From: Oegoconia quadripuncta
Lineage: Eukaryota; Arthropoda; Insecta; Lepidoptera; Autostichidae
Assembly: GCA_949316235.1 (NCBI GenBank)
Contig: OX438751.1
Location: forward strand, 2,524,413-2,588,412
Length of the DNA stretch: 64,000 bases
Reading direction: 5' to 3'
Part shown: piece by piece, positions 1 to 12,500 of the stretch
Layout: each line of letters opens with the position of its first letter
Numbering within the stretch: the stretch's first letter is position 1
Program-made: the position numbers and the translations under genes
Notes under the pieces: generated by a model
Database searches by the model: none
Seen by the model: only the letters and a program-made list of their open reading frames with translations
What the model was told of the DNA's origin: nothing

Positions 1-3000
1 AGAAAACTTTTTATCACAAGGTAGAATCATTCTAGAGCGTCAGGACTCATTCGCTTTTTGATGTTTACGTTGCACATCGCTCAGATAAATAAATTCTACT
101 AAGAGGATAACTAAGAAAACCATAGGTACTGAACCTAAGAACACAACCGATTTTCAGAATCGGTCGTATACGAAGGTACATCACCGCAAAATAAAAAATA
201 ACTTGCCTCGTTATTAGGGAGCTGTGCATTATGTACGCACTAAAACTTGCTATAGTTCGTATGTACATAGATAAGTTCCCGTCTTTTACCTATCGATGAA
301 TGATTACATTTAAAAATATTTTTAGCTGTACATAATGTCAGTAGGCCTACATTGGCTGCGGAGTGCGGACGCATTGCAACATTTCCTTGTAAAATAACAG
401 GGTTTCACAAAACGATCCCTGCGTGGAATGCGATATTATCATTGTAAAAAAAGTTAGACATATTATCTACAGAGAGTAAGTAAAAATGCACCGGCAATTT
501 TAACTTGCGAAAAGTGACACGAAAAAAGAGGAATTTAGGTGTAAAAAATGTTAAAAAAATCAATCTTAAAATTTCTAATACATTATCACTTACCCCTGTA
601 TATAGCTGTCACAGTAAAGACCCATCGAATTACACTTTACTTAAAATATATAATTATACAAAGAATATACATATGTTAATATAGAACAATTTGTCCATCG
701 AATAATCAGTAACATAATTATAACGAGCTAACTGAGAGTATAATATATCTAAATTTTAAATAACTATGCTTTGTTTTGAACTAATCAAAAAGTGTTATGT
801 CCTACCTACACATTCCATTGTAATTTCAATTTACAGAATATTTAGCAGCATGAATACAATTGCATAATATTTAAAACCAGAAACACGCGTCTGCATAAAT
901 TGTTTTTCACAAGGGGAAAGCCATAGGTATACAGTACAGGAATGTCGTTAATGTTATGCACAGTACTTTGAAACGTGTAGGCCGGAACATTGAAGTATTA
1001 CGTGAAGAAAAAATTATCCTATACAAAATGACAAAACACGATGAGAAGCGAATATTGTAATTTATAACAGCAGTGACAGATATTTGGACTGGAGAAAAGT
1101 GAGCGTTCGCTTGAATTCCTCACCAAATCACAGGTAATTTCGAATGGATTTTGTCCATTTCATTGATGAAATCACTTTATTTTATGTTTTCATTATCTGC
1201 TTTGACCTTTCTCCCCTGATCGTAAACGACGATGAGGTCGAAAGTGGAGCTAACAGAGTAGATTACACAAAATACACATTTAATTTAGATCTTCTTCTCA
1301 AACTTAACGAAATCAAGACTCAAACAAACGTCACCTTCCTCTAATCCGTTGTGTACATAAACAAACGTAACACACGCCTATTTTCACCAACATTTCCATG
1401 ACAATTCTGAGTCCAGCTCGTCAGCAGTCCTTACCCCACTAATAACAACGGAGCTATCGCGTACTGAATGCTAAGATTTTATGTGATGATGAGTTTATGT
1501 CTACGATGGTTATTGATAATGAAACGCGAATGTAAATGCACCTTCACCACAATTTGGGAGTTCGAAGCTGATGCTTCTGTGAAACGAAAACGGTTTGGTT
1601 GAGGGGAAGGGCTTCGCCGCAGAAACTTCCTAAATAGGTGTAACTTGAATAGATCTAATTCTCAGACGAACACAACAAAATACATCGAAAAAGTTGATTC
1701 TATTTTCAAACATCAATTTCCACTGGCCAATTAGATTCTTCCCCACAACAAAACCGAGTGTCGGACTTAACATACACTTTAAACAGACACGGCAAAAAAA
1801 TAACCGAGGAATCTCGTGATGTAAATCTTAAACTACGCGGGAACAGTGCAGCCGACTGCGTCTAACATGATAGAAACGAAATTAAATATATCTTTTTTTA
1901 TTACATCTCATTACATTACAAGTAAGTTTTTAAATCTAAATATTATTTTATAACTTTATGTTTTATGTACCGGGCGGCCGGTGCGGACCGGGAGAGAAGT
2001 GGAGCCACGGAGTTGGCTTTCAGCGGAGCGGCGGTGGACAACCTTTGTAATGTTATTCAATTGCATCTAGAACACTAGTTCAAAATTACGTGGAGGAGGA
2101 GGAAAACCGTCAGAATTCGCCCTTGTTTCGTTTCCTTTTCAATCAAGTACACTTTTGTACTTAAGATAACATTTGATAAAACTCTTACATAACATATAGA
2201 TTTCACTTAACTAACCATGAAAACGGATTTTCACTGTTTCACACAGTTCAGTTATCAACTAAGTATAGAAAACTACCTCCTACCGTTTCGTTGCTGCCTG
2301 GTATTGTTCTAGAACTGAGGTAGGTGACGACTGATGAAACAGTGAAACACAGCAAATTTTGCAGTTTTACAATGGAGAATTCGTCCATATCTGATGCCGA
2401 TATAGTTCAATATACAAGTTTGTCCACTGACCGCACCGCTTCACCTACAACGGGGCTATAGATAGGCTTTATGCAAGGTTTACATGAGCCCACGACTGGA
2501 GTAGACAATAAAACTGCTAGTTTCGTGTACGGGAACCCTTAATGTGCTCTTGGAAACCTTGAATTGTACTAAACAGGCGACGGAGAGTGGTCACTGCCAC
2601 GGATAGTTGCAGCAACAATGACTGCTGCCTACATGTTGCCTTGACAACCCCCGAGGACTGCTGCAACGTCTGTAATTCCACTGGCTAACTAGTGACGTAG
2701 GGTGACAAAGGCAAACGACAATTGCGTGCCATCTCGGAGTAAAAAAACACACAAGTTGGCAGACAGTTGTATAAAAAGAAATGTTTGTAAAATTTATAGA
2801 AGCAGAATAATTTACACGTCATGTTAACTAACATTTTTAACTTCATAGTTTTATTAATTTATTTTAAAGTGTTCTCACACTTGTTTTAGTTATTTTCTAT
2901 TTTTTTTTTGCTTGTCTCTCTACCATATTTTACACATAAAATTCGATATCAAAATGATTGCAAGCAAAACCACCCATCCACGCACGAGGGCGACAGTGAG

Positions 3001-3283
3001 CTAGCGCAAACAGAAGGAAAAACAGGTGAGTTTGAAGCTATTTAAAAAACTTAGAAAGGAACTAGGTCCTCGTGAAAGTCCTGTCACGGTTATTACAAGT
3101 TATTTATAATACAAAAGGCTTGCCCCCGGTCCGCTCGCGTCCCCTTGTCCCCCGCGCACATACCTCAGCCCCCGCGCACGCCCTCACCGTGTTGCGATTG
3201 TATCTGGAATGCGGGAGAACATTTTATTAGAGAAATTACACGTTTTGAGTTTTGGTGTGTTTGATCGCTCAAAACTTGCTATT
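1..3283. other. Intergenic, no gene recognised
   Basis: AT-rich sequence downstream of Rab5 with only short chance reading frames. Two small GC-rich islands stand out (about 1970-2040 and 3120-3190). A donor-like CAG/GTGAGT follows a short open stretch near 3034, but no partner exon can be matched, so no gene is called. A fragment resembling the SINE-A body lies near 1230-1250. Confidence 0.5.
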
Positions 3284-3441
3284 TAGCTCGCTTGCGTTCA
3301 ATTAAAGTTGCTACCACGTAAGCGCGCTAGAAGTAAATTATGCTAACTCAATACGTCTATCCATTACACGTTTATTCCCTTATCCTTACTTCTAAGACGC
3401 TTACGTGATACCAAATTAAGTGATTGAATCCAAGCGAGCTA
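3284..3441. mobile_element. Small inverted-repeat element (MITE-like)
   Basis: About 40-base arms face each other: the left arm begins TAGCTCGCTTGCGTTCAAT and the right arm ends ATTGAATCCAAGCGAGCTA. Both arms also share the inner motif CACGTAAGCG. The 158 bp between the outer ends have no coding capacity. A short inverted-repeat unit of this kind fits a non-autonomous DNA transposon; the target-site duplication is not clear. Confidence 0.5.
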
Positions 3442-3774
3442 ATTAACGATCGAACGCAATAATTTTCACGGCGGCTGGGGAGTGCTTCCAATTCCAATTT
3501 AGTGATATGGCTGCATCGTTGTGCACGATGATTCTGCCAATGTCAGGGTACGTTACATATATACGTCGTTCAGTAGGCGGGTCTGCACCAAGCGAGCAGC
3601 CTGGCTCGGTCGGATAATTTAACACAGCGAGACAACCTCGCCAGAACAGCCCGAGCCACATTTGCTCAGTTGAGAGCGAAAATGAGATGGCGCCGTACAT
3701 ACGCACGGCAAATTTAGCTTCTACTTTGTTACACACGACTATAAAAAAAGGAAATATAATAATTAAAAAATAAA

Positions 3775-4078
3775 CCGCCTTCGTGGCTCAATGTAAACAA
3801 CATTGGGTTTACGAATCGGAGGTCGCTTAAGTACTCGGTTTGGTTGGTGGTAGGGCATTTTAAATGTCCGCCTGGCTAGCTACCATCATCTTATCTAAAT
3901 CTGCCTCCAAGCAGCAATGTTAATAGCATTGTTGTGTTCCGGTTGTCAGAGATAAGATAGCCAGTCCCCCAAATGTGTTGGGGTTTCCGGGTCAGTACGC
4001 TTCCACCTTCGACCTCATCTTCACTTAATATCAGGTGTGATTGACGTCGATTACGAACCAGTAGTGCATAAAAAAAAA
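3775..4078 (+). mobile_element. SINE family A copy
   Basis: tRNA-derived SINE. It opens with CCGCCTTCGTGGCTCAATG, runs through the family body (TAAGTACTCGGTTTGGTTGG, TTATCTAAATCTGCC, GGTTTCCGGGTCAGTACGC) and ends in GTGCATAAAAAAAA. This copy lacks the B-box stretch GGTTCAATCCC present in the copy at 22228, so it carries an internal deletion. At least ten more full or partial copies lie in this window. Confidence 0.85.
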
Positions 4079-4816
4079 GAATTTGGATGAAGTGAATTTA
4101 AGAAAACCGATTTCACCAAGAATTGTGTGACGATTTTTTACGTCTATACGATCCACACAACGATTTCACTTTTTTTTTTTCAAATCCTTAACAGGTATAT
4201 ATTTCAACTAGCCAGGAATCCTCCCCGGGCGTCTCTAGTTAGTATAATCAGGATCCTTGGCGTCCCAAAACCAAAATATTTGCGACATACAAATTTATTA
4301 ACCGTCGACACTGATTTTTTTCCATTTTTTCGATCGAGCGCGCTACCTTAGATGTCATCAAACCGTACGCCATAGTTAAGTGTGTGAATCCCATCTCCAC
4401 ACTCCTCCCACTGTAACTCCTATGAGCTAGGATCGACAGTGGTACTCGACACGGCGCCTACTGAAGGTGGACGGTGCCCTAAGTGACTATTAAAGAAAGA
4501 AATAGGGTGTGTAAGTAAGAAAAAGGTTTCCCACTTCCCCCCCTTGGCAAATGGGAGTGTAGCCAATGAAATGCAACATGGCACTAGGGCCATCCCTATG
4601 GGGAAGGAGGGCGAGTGAAGCTTGGCGTCCTGCTTACGTATACACCACGGACTGCGCCTAGATGCAGTGAGCGTGGCGGTAGCAGAAGGCTGCCGCGAGT
4701 AATAGTGCCAGTAATACGAATGGCACTTGAAAGCTCGGAAGTTTTTTTTTTTTTAATCTTAATTTTAAGAGCTTAGTCAATATTGACTATGTCGCTCTAT
4801 TGTTGTTAATAGTTCA
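4079..4816. other. Intergenic, nothing recognised
   Basis: No conserved reading frame or RNA gene seen. A poly-T run at about 4742-4754 precedes the LINE fragment that follows. Confidence 0.4.
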
Positions 4817-5302
4817 TCATCCCCTTAGGTTGACACCTACTTTAACTAATTTGTATAGTGCTCTAGCTGAATCCGATAACGGAGACGCTAAAGCACTATT
4901 GCACCCACCCACCGACCATAACATAGAAATGTCCACTATTTGTCTTCTGAGCGACTCGTTACGGACACACTCCATTAATATGTGATAAATATCCTCCACG
5001 ACCCCACGTTCTGAGCAATTAGGAGATGGGGCTTTCCCCATCAAAAACGCGAATTTACTCAATGGAATGTGTCCGGAACGAATTCTCATAGCTATCACAG
5101 TGTCATGTCTAGACAATAAACAATTATCAATCCAAGGGTTATTGAGCGGTTCTGATTGTATAGTCTTATACCAGATACCTTGCTGCTTTGACCGCTCGTG
5201 AAAATAATCTTTCCACAAGGAATAACAGTAATCTTTGATTAAAGAGCTCGGAAGTTGTGTCTGTTTAAAACCAGATCGCCGTAGAATACCGGACGGATTT
5301 CT
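4817..5302 (-). mobile_element. Non-LTR retrotransposon 3' fragment (reverse transcriptase C-terminus)
   Basis: The minus-strand frame reads like the end of a LINE ORF2: RIRSGHIPLSKFAFLMGK, then a degenerate C/H cluster (NCSERGVVEDIYHILMEC). A sister copy at 52469-52810 has the intact cluster [17 protein letters not shown], so the second cysteine here has become arginine. It starts just downstream of the Rab5 stop codon on the same strand, so a Rab5 transcript would run into it as 3'UTR. Confidence 0.75.
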
Positions 5303-5367
5303 TAAGTGTGTGAATGTATGTATATGTCTACCTGTGCGTATGTACATACCGGGTGCTTGTGTGTGTA

Positions 5368-6552
5368 TCACTTGCAGCAGGAGGAGGCTCGCGGCGCGTC
5401 GCCGTCGTTGAGTCTGCGCGCGCCCCCCGCCGCCCCCGCCGCGCCCGCGCCCTCGCTCTTTGGCAGCTTGTTCGCTGGGAACACCGACACATAGCACGCG
5501 TTAAGAAAAAGCTATTTACCGTGCCGCATTCGATTTGCACGGTTGAGCGTCTCCTCGTCCAAAATACCTCAGTGCTTGAAGACTTTAGTCGATGTGTATT
5601 ACCAGTATGGTAACTTATGGCACTCGAGGTCATGCAACGAGCTATGGTGAGGGTGAAATTCGGCGTTTCACTACGTGATCGAATCAGCAATGAAGAAATC
5701 CTTAGACGTACGAAAGCCACCGGCTTAGTAAGTTGAATTGGCAGTGGGCAGTGCACATGGCTCGAAGAACTGATAGCCATATCGTCAAAAGCGACTATGG
5801 GACTTTCCATCAAGGGACATCTAAAAATTGGGCGATGGGCTGTATATTTCGTAAGGTAAACTGTGGAATGTGATTCAAGTATTTAAATTTTATTATTTAG
5901 AACATCCAAACGCCAACGTTTGGGATATATCTGACCACCCCATTTGGGATTGAGGTTGTGACGTTATGTATGTATGTTATATCTAGATCACACTCACCGA
6001 TGGCGAGGAATATGTCGTTAACATTCATTGCGGTCTTGGCGCTGGTCTCCATGAAGAGCAGCCCGTTCTCGTCCGCGTAGCTCTGCGCCTCCTCGAACTC
6101 GACCATGCGCTTGGCGGCCAGGTCGCTCTTGTTACCGGCGAGCGCGATCACTATGGAAGGAGACGCTTGCCTCTGCAATTCCTTCACCCAATTCTTAGCG
6201 CGCCCGAATGTATCCTGGAAATGAAATTAAACTTCTTTATAGATGACTGTTATTGTCAAAGATGAGGCCGTAGTTGGAAAAGGGGCTAATTGGTGATCTT
6301 TGGGGGTCTCGGACTGTGTGCTTCATCGAGAGGACATGCCCGATATGGTCGATGACGTGCCACACAGAGTGAAATTTATGAAAAAATGTTTATTTCTTTC
6401 TTTAGGAATCACATGCAACCTATTGTTAAGATTTCCTTTTAGGTATAAGGATACCTGTGCCAGAAAATCTTGCTCTTCCTTAACTAAGCATAGTAAACAT
6501 TGTAATTATTAATAGATTAGATGTGTGTGTGCGTGTGTGTGTATGTGCGCGC

Positions 6553-6583
<31 letters not shown>

Positions 6584-9500
6584 TGTCCGCCTGTGTGTAT
6601 GTGCGTGTGTGTATGTGCGCGTGTGTGTGTATGTGCGCGTGTGTGTGTATGTGCGCGTGTGTGCGTGCGAGATGTGGTTGTGTGTGTTTTGTTTATTTTA
6701 GCTATGTCCAAGGTGTTTCGAATTTAATTCGTGTAATTCTTGTTTGCCGGTGACTCCACTCCTGATTAGGAACAACTTACACTAAGAAAGAACCATTGCC
6801 GAATTCGATCAACGATCGAAAAACTTTTCGGTTACCCATACAAAGTAAACCACCCTGAAACCACCTTTAGTTTAGAAGTCCAACATTTTAGGGTGGGCCG
6901 GCAGCTATTTTTAACCGACTTCAAAAAGAAGGAGGTTCTCAAGTCGGCCATTTGAATGTTTTTTTTTTTTTGTATGTACATCGATATCCTTATCCTGTGG
7001 TCCTTGAATGTGACATTAACTTGATAAAGTCTAAAGTGGTTTTTTCTAACGAAGGTCGTAGTGATATAATCCAAACAAATAAATATTTATGAGGAGTCCC
7101 TTCTGTTCACGGTTTTTATAAAATTTAAGTTACTAACCAATATATGGGTCTAATCCTGAATTAAATGATTTTGATTTTTATTTTATTTTTATAATTTCCG
7201 TGTTTAATGAAATGTACTCAACTAACGCTATACTTAAATACAGGGTGAAATTGAAATCATTTGAAGGACGTATCTACCCACTAATACAAACAACTTTTTC
7301 TATGGGACCAACTTTCGTACTCCACATGAAAAATCAGCTGATCCATACATTTTGGCCGAGTAAGTATTGTACTTTTGTTATACCTGTCTACAACTAAATC
7401 GGAGCGTCGGTGGCGGTCTCCCAATTTCGGAGGTCCGGGTTCGATTCCCAGGCAGGCCATGTACCAATGAGTTTTGCTTATGTGAATTTATCCGACTGTT
7501 CTTGAACGGTGAAGGAAAACATCGTGAGGAAACCTGCATGTCTGAGAAATAAAATTCAAAGGCAACCAAACTCGAACCCCCAACCCGCATTGGTCCAGCG
7601 TGGTGGACTATGGGCCATACTCCCTCATTATACAAGGGAAGGCTTATATCCCAGCATGGGGATGTTTACGGGCTGATGATCATGTTCATGATAGATTTAC
7701 AATCAATTATTCTATATAAAGAATAAATCAGCCGACAAACAGTGCTGACTCATACAACTCCGACCATGTTAATGTTTCCTTTAAATTATAAATAAAACGT
7801 TATCTGTTCCGTATGCGAATAACAAAGAGTGACAATAGTAAGACCCTAAATTACAATACAATCAGCTTGAATAAATAATATACGTGATGTAGTTTTCGCT
7901 CTTATCAAAAACACAGAATTATGAATCCAGAACTATAGGCTTTTTTTTATGAACAACGGGTTGGTACTTGGCCTCAATCATACCTGATGTTAAGTGAAGA
8001 TGAGGTCGAAGGTGGAAGCGTACTGACCCGGAAACCCCAACACATTTGGGGGACTGGCTATCTTATCTCTGACAACCGGAACAACAACAATGCTATTAAT
8101 ATTGCTGCTTGGCCTACGTACTTAGGTCATAACATATATCGGCGCATTTGGCTTAATGGCCTAAAAATCGTGCGTATCACACACCTGGCAGAAAGACCTA
8201 GACCTAAGATGCAGTGTATCTATTTACATATAAAATCACGTCGGATTCCCATAGGGTTTTTTTTTTTCATTTCCTCTCATAATTCCTATATCATGCGAAA
8301 TTTATTTTAGAACACATATTTTCTTTTATTAATTACTATTAATTACTGTGTGCATAGTTACGTACTATTATATTTAATTAGTATAAATTCAAATATGGGT
8401 ATATATTATATGTATTATTATTATTTTTATTTATATATATATATATAATAAATAATAATAAATAAAGGTGATTTATTTATTTTATTAAAATTAGTTTACC
8501 GTGCACGCTACCTACATGTTATGTGCATAATGCTTCTTAACCCAAAGGTTGCCTGGAAGAGATCGCTTTTAGTGATAAGGCCGCCAAATTGTACTATCCC
8601 CTTTTTCTTATTTTTTTATATGCTTCATATTCATATTGTTGTACAATAAAGAATATTTTGTTTGTTTGTTTTCTCAGTTTTTTTTTCATTTATTTATTAT
8701 GATGTAATTATGTGGGATAGGCTACAAACGCGACCGTCAAATGACACAACGCTTTATTCGATGTAGGTTTAGAAAAAAAAACTAAACTATGTATGTAAGT
8801 AAATATATGAAATTTATTCACGTAGTTTGTATGTGCATCCCTATTTAATACCGCACAACCTACCTATGTCAAATGTACTATCCCAAGAGATCGCTTTTAT
8901 TGATAAGGTCGCCAAATTGTACATTTTATTCTTACCACTTTTTTGACTGTATTTTCTTTTCTGTTGTGCAATAAAGTGTATTTGTATTGTATGTCAATAC
9001 TTTCGATGTCACTTAATATTTTTTTCCTTGCAGTAAAAAATCTCATCCACTATATACTCAAAGGTTTTCTAGATTTTCCTCGTCACTCGTTTTCTTGAGA
9101 CATATTACATGACCGAGATTTTCTAGTTACACCGTATATGGGTTATTTCTGCTTCTACGTCCCACCGACCTTGAACTGGAAGACTTATGCGTGTGTAATA
9201 CGATTGACGATACGCGGGGGGGGGGGGGGGGGACGGACTGAGGCGCGGCCCGAAAAGTATCGCGCAGTCACGTGTGACACTACCGGGGTTGACGTACGGG
9301 GGGATTTCTCCAATATACTAATGTGCAGGTAACTATTGCCTAGCAGCACAAGGGTGTAGTGACATGACGACCTGTTTTAGCAATTCTGACCACTATACCA
9401 AAAGGTTGCGGGTTCGAATCCCGCTAGGGCCATACGTTTGTGTGAGGAATACGGACATGTGTACCAGAGTTATGGATGTTTTCATTTATAATAAGGATGT

Positions 9501-12500
9501 ATTATAAATGAATGATGATGTATGTATTTATGTAGTATACCAACCATCTGGTATCCACAACACAACCCTATAGTTGCTTACTGTGGAACTAGATGGCGCT
9601 GTGTGTATGTCTTAAGGATATTTATTATTATTTATTTATTACAAGTCTATGCTTGTTTTCTACCTCCTTAACTTGTCTAGTTTCAAGATTAACTAATTTA
9701 TATTTTGACTTCAATTTACGTCCTGTGCTGTCGTGTACTCGTAAAAAGAACATTTTTTTTATGCACGACCGATGAGCACTTGACCTCAATCACATCTGAT
9801 TGTTAAGTGAAGATGAGGCCCAAGGGTTGAAGCGTACTGACCCGGAAACCCCATCGTATTTGGAGGACTGGCTATCATATCTCTGACAACCGGAACACAA
9901 CAACGCTATTAACATTGCTGTTTGACGGCACACTTAGATAAATTGGTGGTAGCTAGCCAGACGGATATTTAAAATGCCCTACCACGAACCAAACCGAGTA
10001 CTAAACATGTACCCCGTTAGGGATTGAACCCGCGACCGTAAACCCTATATTGTTTACATTGAGACACGGAAGCCGATAAATTAAATATTTTTGAAGCAGC
10101 TTTTATTTCAATCTTGATCTAGCTTTATGGTTAATATCCTGTGGGTTTCCTGCGCCGCTTCTTTTCCCACAGATGATTTCCATTTCCGAAGCGGTTGTAG
10201 CTTGGACATACCGACTGACAGATAAATGCATAAGCCCTATGATTATTTCCCAGTAGATTAAAATTGGCGTTCGAAAATTATATCATTCAATTCAATTTAT
10301 TAATGTGAAACACAGGTATATAAGATGTTAGTAAATATTACGGTGTAAGTAACACTGTGACCTACCATCTTGGCATACAAAAAAAAAATGGTTAGTCAGT
10401 TATCTAAGGTAGGAAATTTTTGTAAAAAAAAAACAAATATATTACAGTAGATATCCATTAGCTTAGTTTCGAAAATGTATCTTACGTTTTAATAAATGCT
10501 TGAAATTTGATTTAGTTGTGTGATAATAACTTTGGAGTGTGTGGAGTAATGAAGAATTATTTATTTTTAAAACCCGAAATACTGAAAAACAACCCGTTAT
10601 GTATTATGCAGATAGCACGTGGAGTTTTCTCTAGAATAATCGTGTAACACTTTCATCGTCTACTTTTATTTTAAGTTCTGAAACATTCCTGTAAGTCTGA
10701 AAGTGGCGCCAATAATAGAAAAACAATTTATACGCTTTTATAATAAGGTTCCGGTAGACATTCAAAATTTGCCTTTAAATAAAACCACCATTAAACGGAA
10801 ACTATGTGCAAAAGGCTATTATAACATTTCTGACTATCTAGCTGGATGATAAGAATGCATGGCCATGAACCGCTGAGCGATATCCAGTCTATTATTTTCT
10901 TTTTTTCTTTGTCGAATCGTAAATTGTCGAAATACTTAAAGACGTTTTCCAGTGTTACTTTTATAACTTGTGAAATAAAACTTCTTTGAGTTTGTAGATG
11001 CGAGACCAAAACTACCAAAATATATTGAACAAAGCAAATAGTTTTGTGAATTTCGACTTTCTATGGCGCGGCTCTCAAAAGTCAGTACTCATTATCACAT
11101 TTTTTTTCTCCCCAAAATGCTTCGAGATAGAGCTACTTAATATATTGGATGAGTTTTTTTATCGCAAGGAAAAAAATAAGGCATATTAGCTAAGTGAAAT
11201 AGAAATTATTGGCATAGGTAGTTGAACTTTTTTTTTCTTCAAAACCATAGAATATAATAAAACGATGTGGCATTTGACGGTCGCGTTTGTAGCCTATTGT
11301 ACATAATTACATTTCCAATATGAGTTCCAATTAAAATTCCCATGGTAGGATCCCTAGGAATCCCGCCAGTCCCATATCAATCTCCGGCCGGCGCGTGAGT
11401 CGATGACGGTTTTGAAAAAAAATTAAACTACCTATGCCACTTACCTAATATGCAGTATTTTTTTCCTTACGGTAAAAAATCTCATTAGGTATGTACGTTA
11501 TTTTATTTGGAAATACTTAGTTATGTTAGTGATTAATTTGTGAAACTACGAGTCCATAAGTAGGTAACAAATTATTGTATTCAAAACATTTGTATCAGAC
11601 TGTTGCATAAAAATATACATTTAAAACACCGGCTTATAGTCACGTATCGCAAAATGAATTTGCCCTTCTCTGAGTCTTAACAGATAAGACTCGCCGTATG
11701 TCGGCAGCAGATGGAACGAATAAATACATGAATAAAAACGTGACGAAAAGAACAATTAGTATTATCTATTATCACGTCTAGCGAACGAGTGATATGATTA
11801 TATCAGTTCTTAATCAGGGTGCCTACTTATTATGAACTATAGTTTAACCCTCGAAGAAAAACGACGTGTGTCACGTGTTTGTCGGCGTTGTGTGTGTATT
11901 CAGTCTTTGTCCTGGCTATCTCATTGATCCAGTACAGGTTACCACTTGACCTCAATCACACCTGGGGGTCTACTCTCTAACGACAATGGCTCCTAACGGT
12001 CGTAATTTAGGACTTTTTCATTTGCAGTTTGCTGTGTGAATTATAAGCCAATCGTCATTATTTTACTTTTGTTGTATATAACTGGACATCACAGTTAGTA
12101 CGGGACACAAGGAACGTCTGAAGTTATCCAAATAAAGGATTCCCAGCAGAAGAAGAAGCCCGAAGATAAAGCCGTCCGAAGTTGTCTACGTTAGAGAGTA
12201 CACCCCCGGATGTTAAGTGAAGATGAGGCAGAAGGTGGTTTTTATTATATTAAAATCAGTTAAGCAGTTTCGAACATAGCTTTTAATTTTGGGGGTATTT
12301 CGATGATATCATAGTTTTTCGAGGGTGTTCTTAATTATCCATTTTTTTTAATATTTAAGACAAAACTGGAGGAGAGAGGTCTTTGCCCAGCCCTAGGATA
12401 TTGTCCCACACAATATCCTATATAAGATGAAACTCGGTGATAGGATACATAGCCATTTTTTATGGAAATCAGTTAAGCCATTTAGATGATATTTATTCCC

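Noticed and set aside
2950..3040. Short open stretch ending at a CAG/GTGAGT donor
   Set aside because: No start, acceptor or partner exon could be matched; a lone donor motif is expected by chance.
6517..6753. Overlapping 60-75 codon frames rich in Cys/Val or His/Thr
   Set aside because: They are translations of the TG microsatellite and change meaning with each unit.
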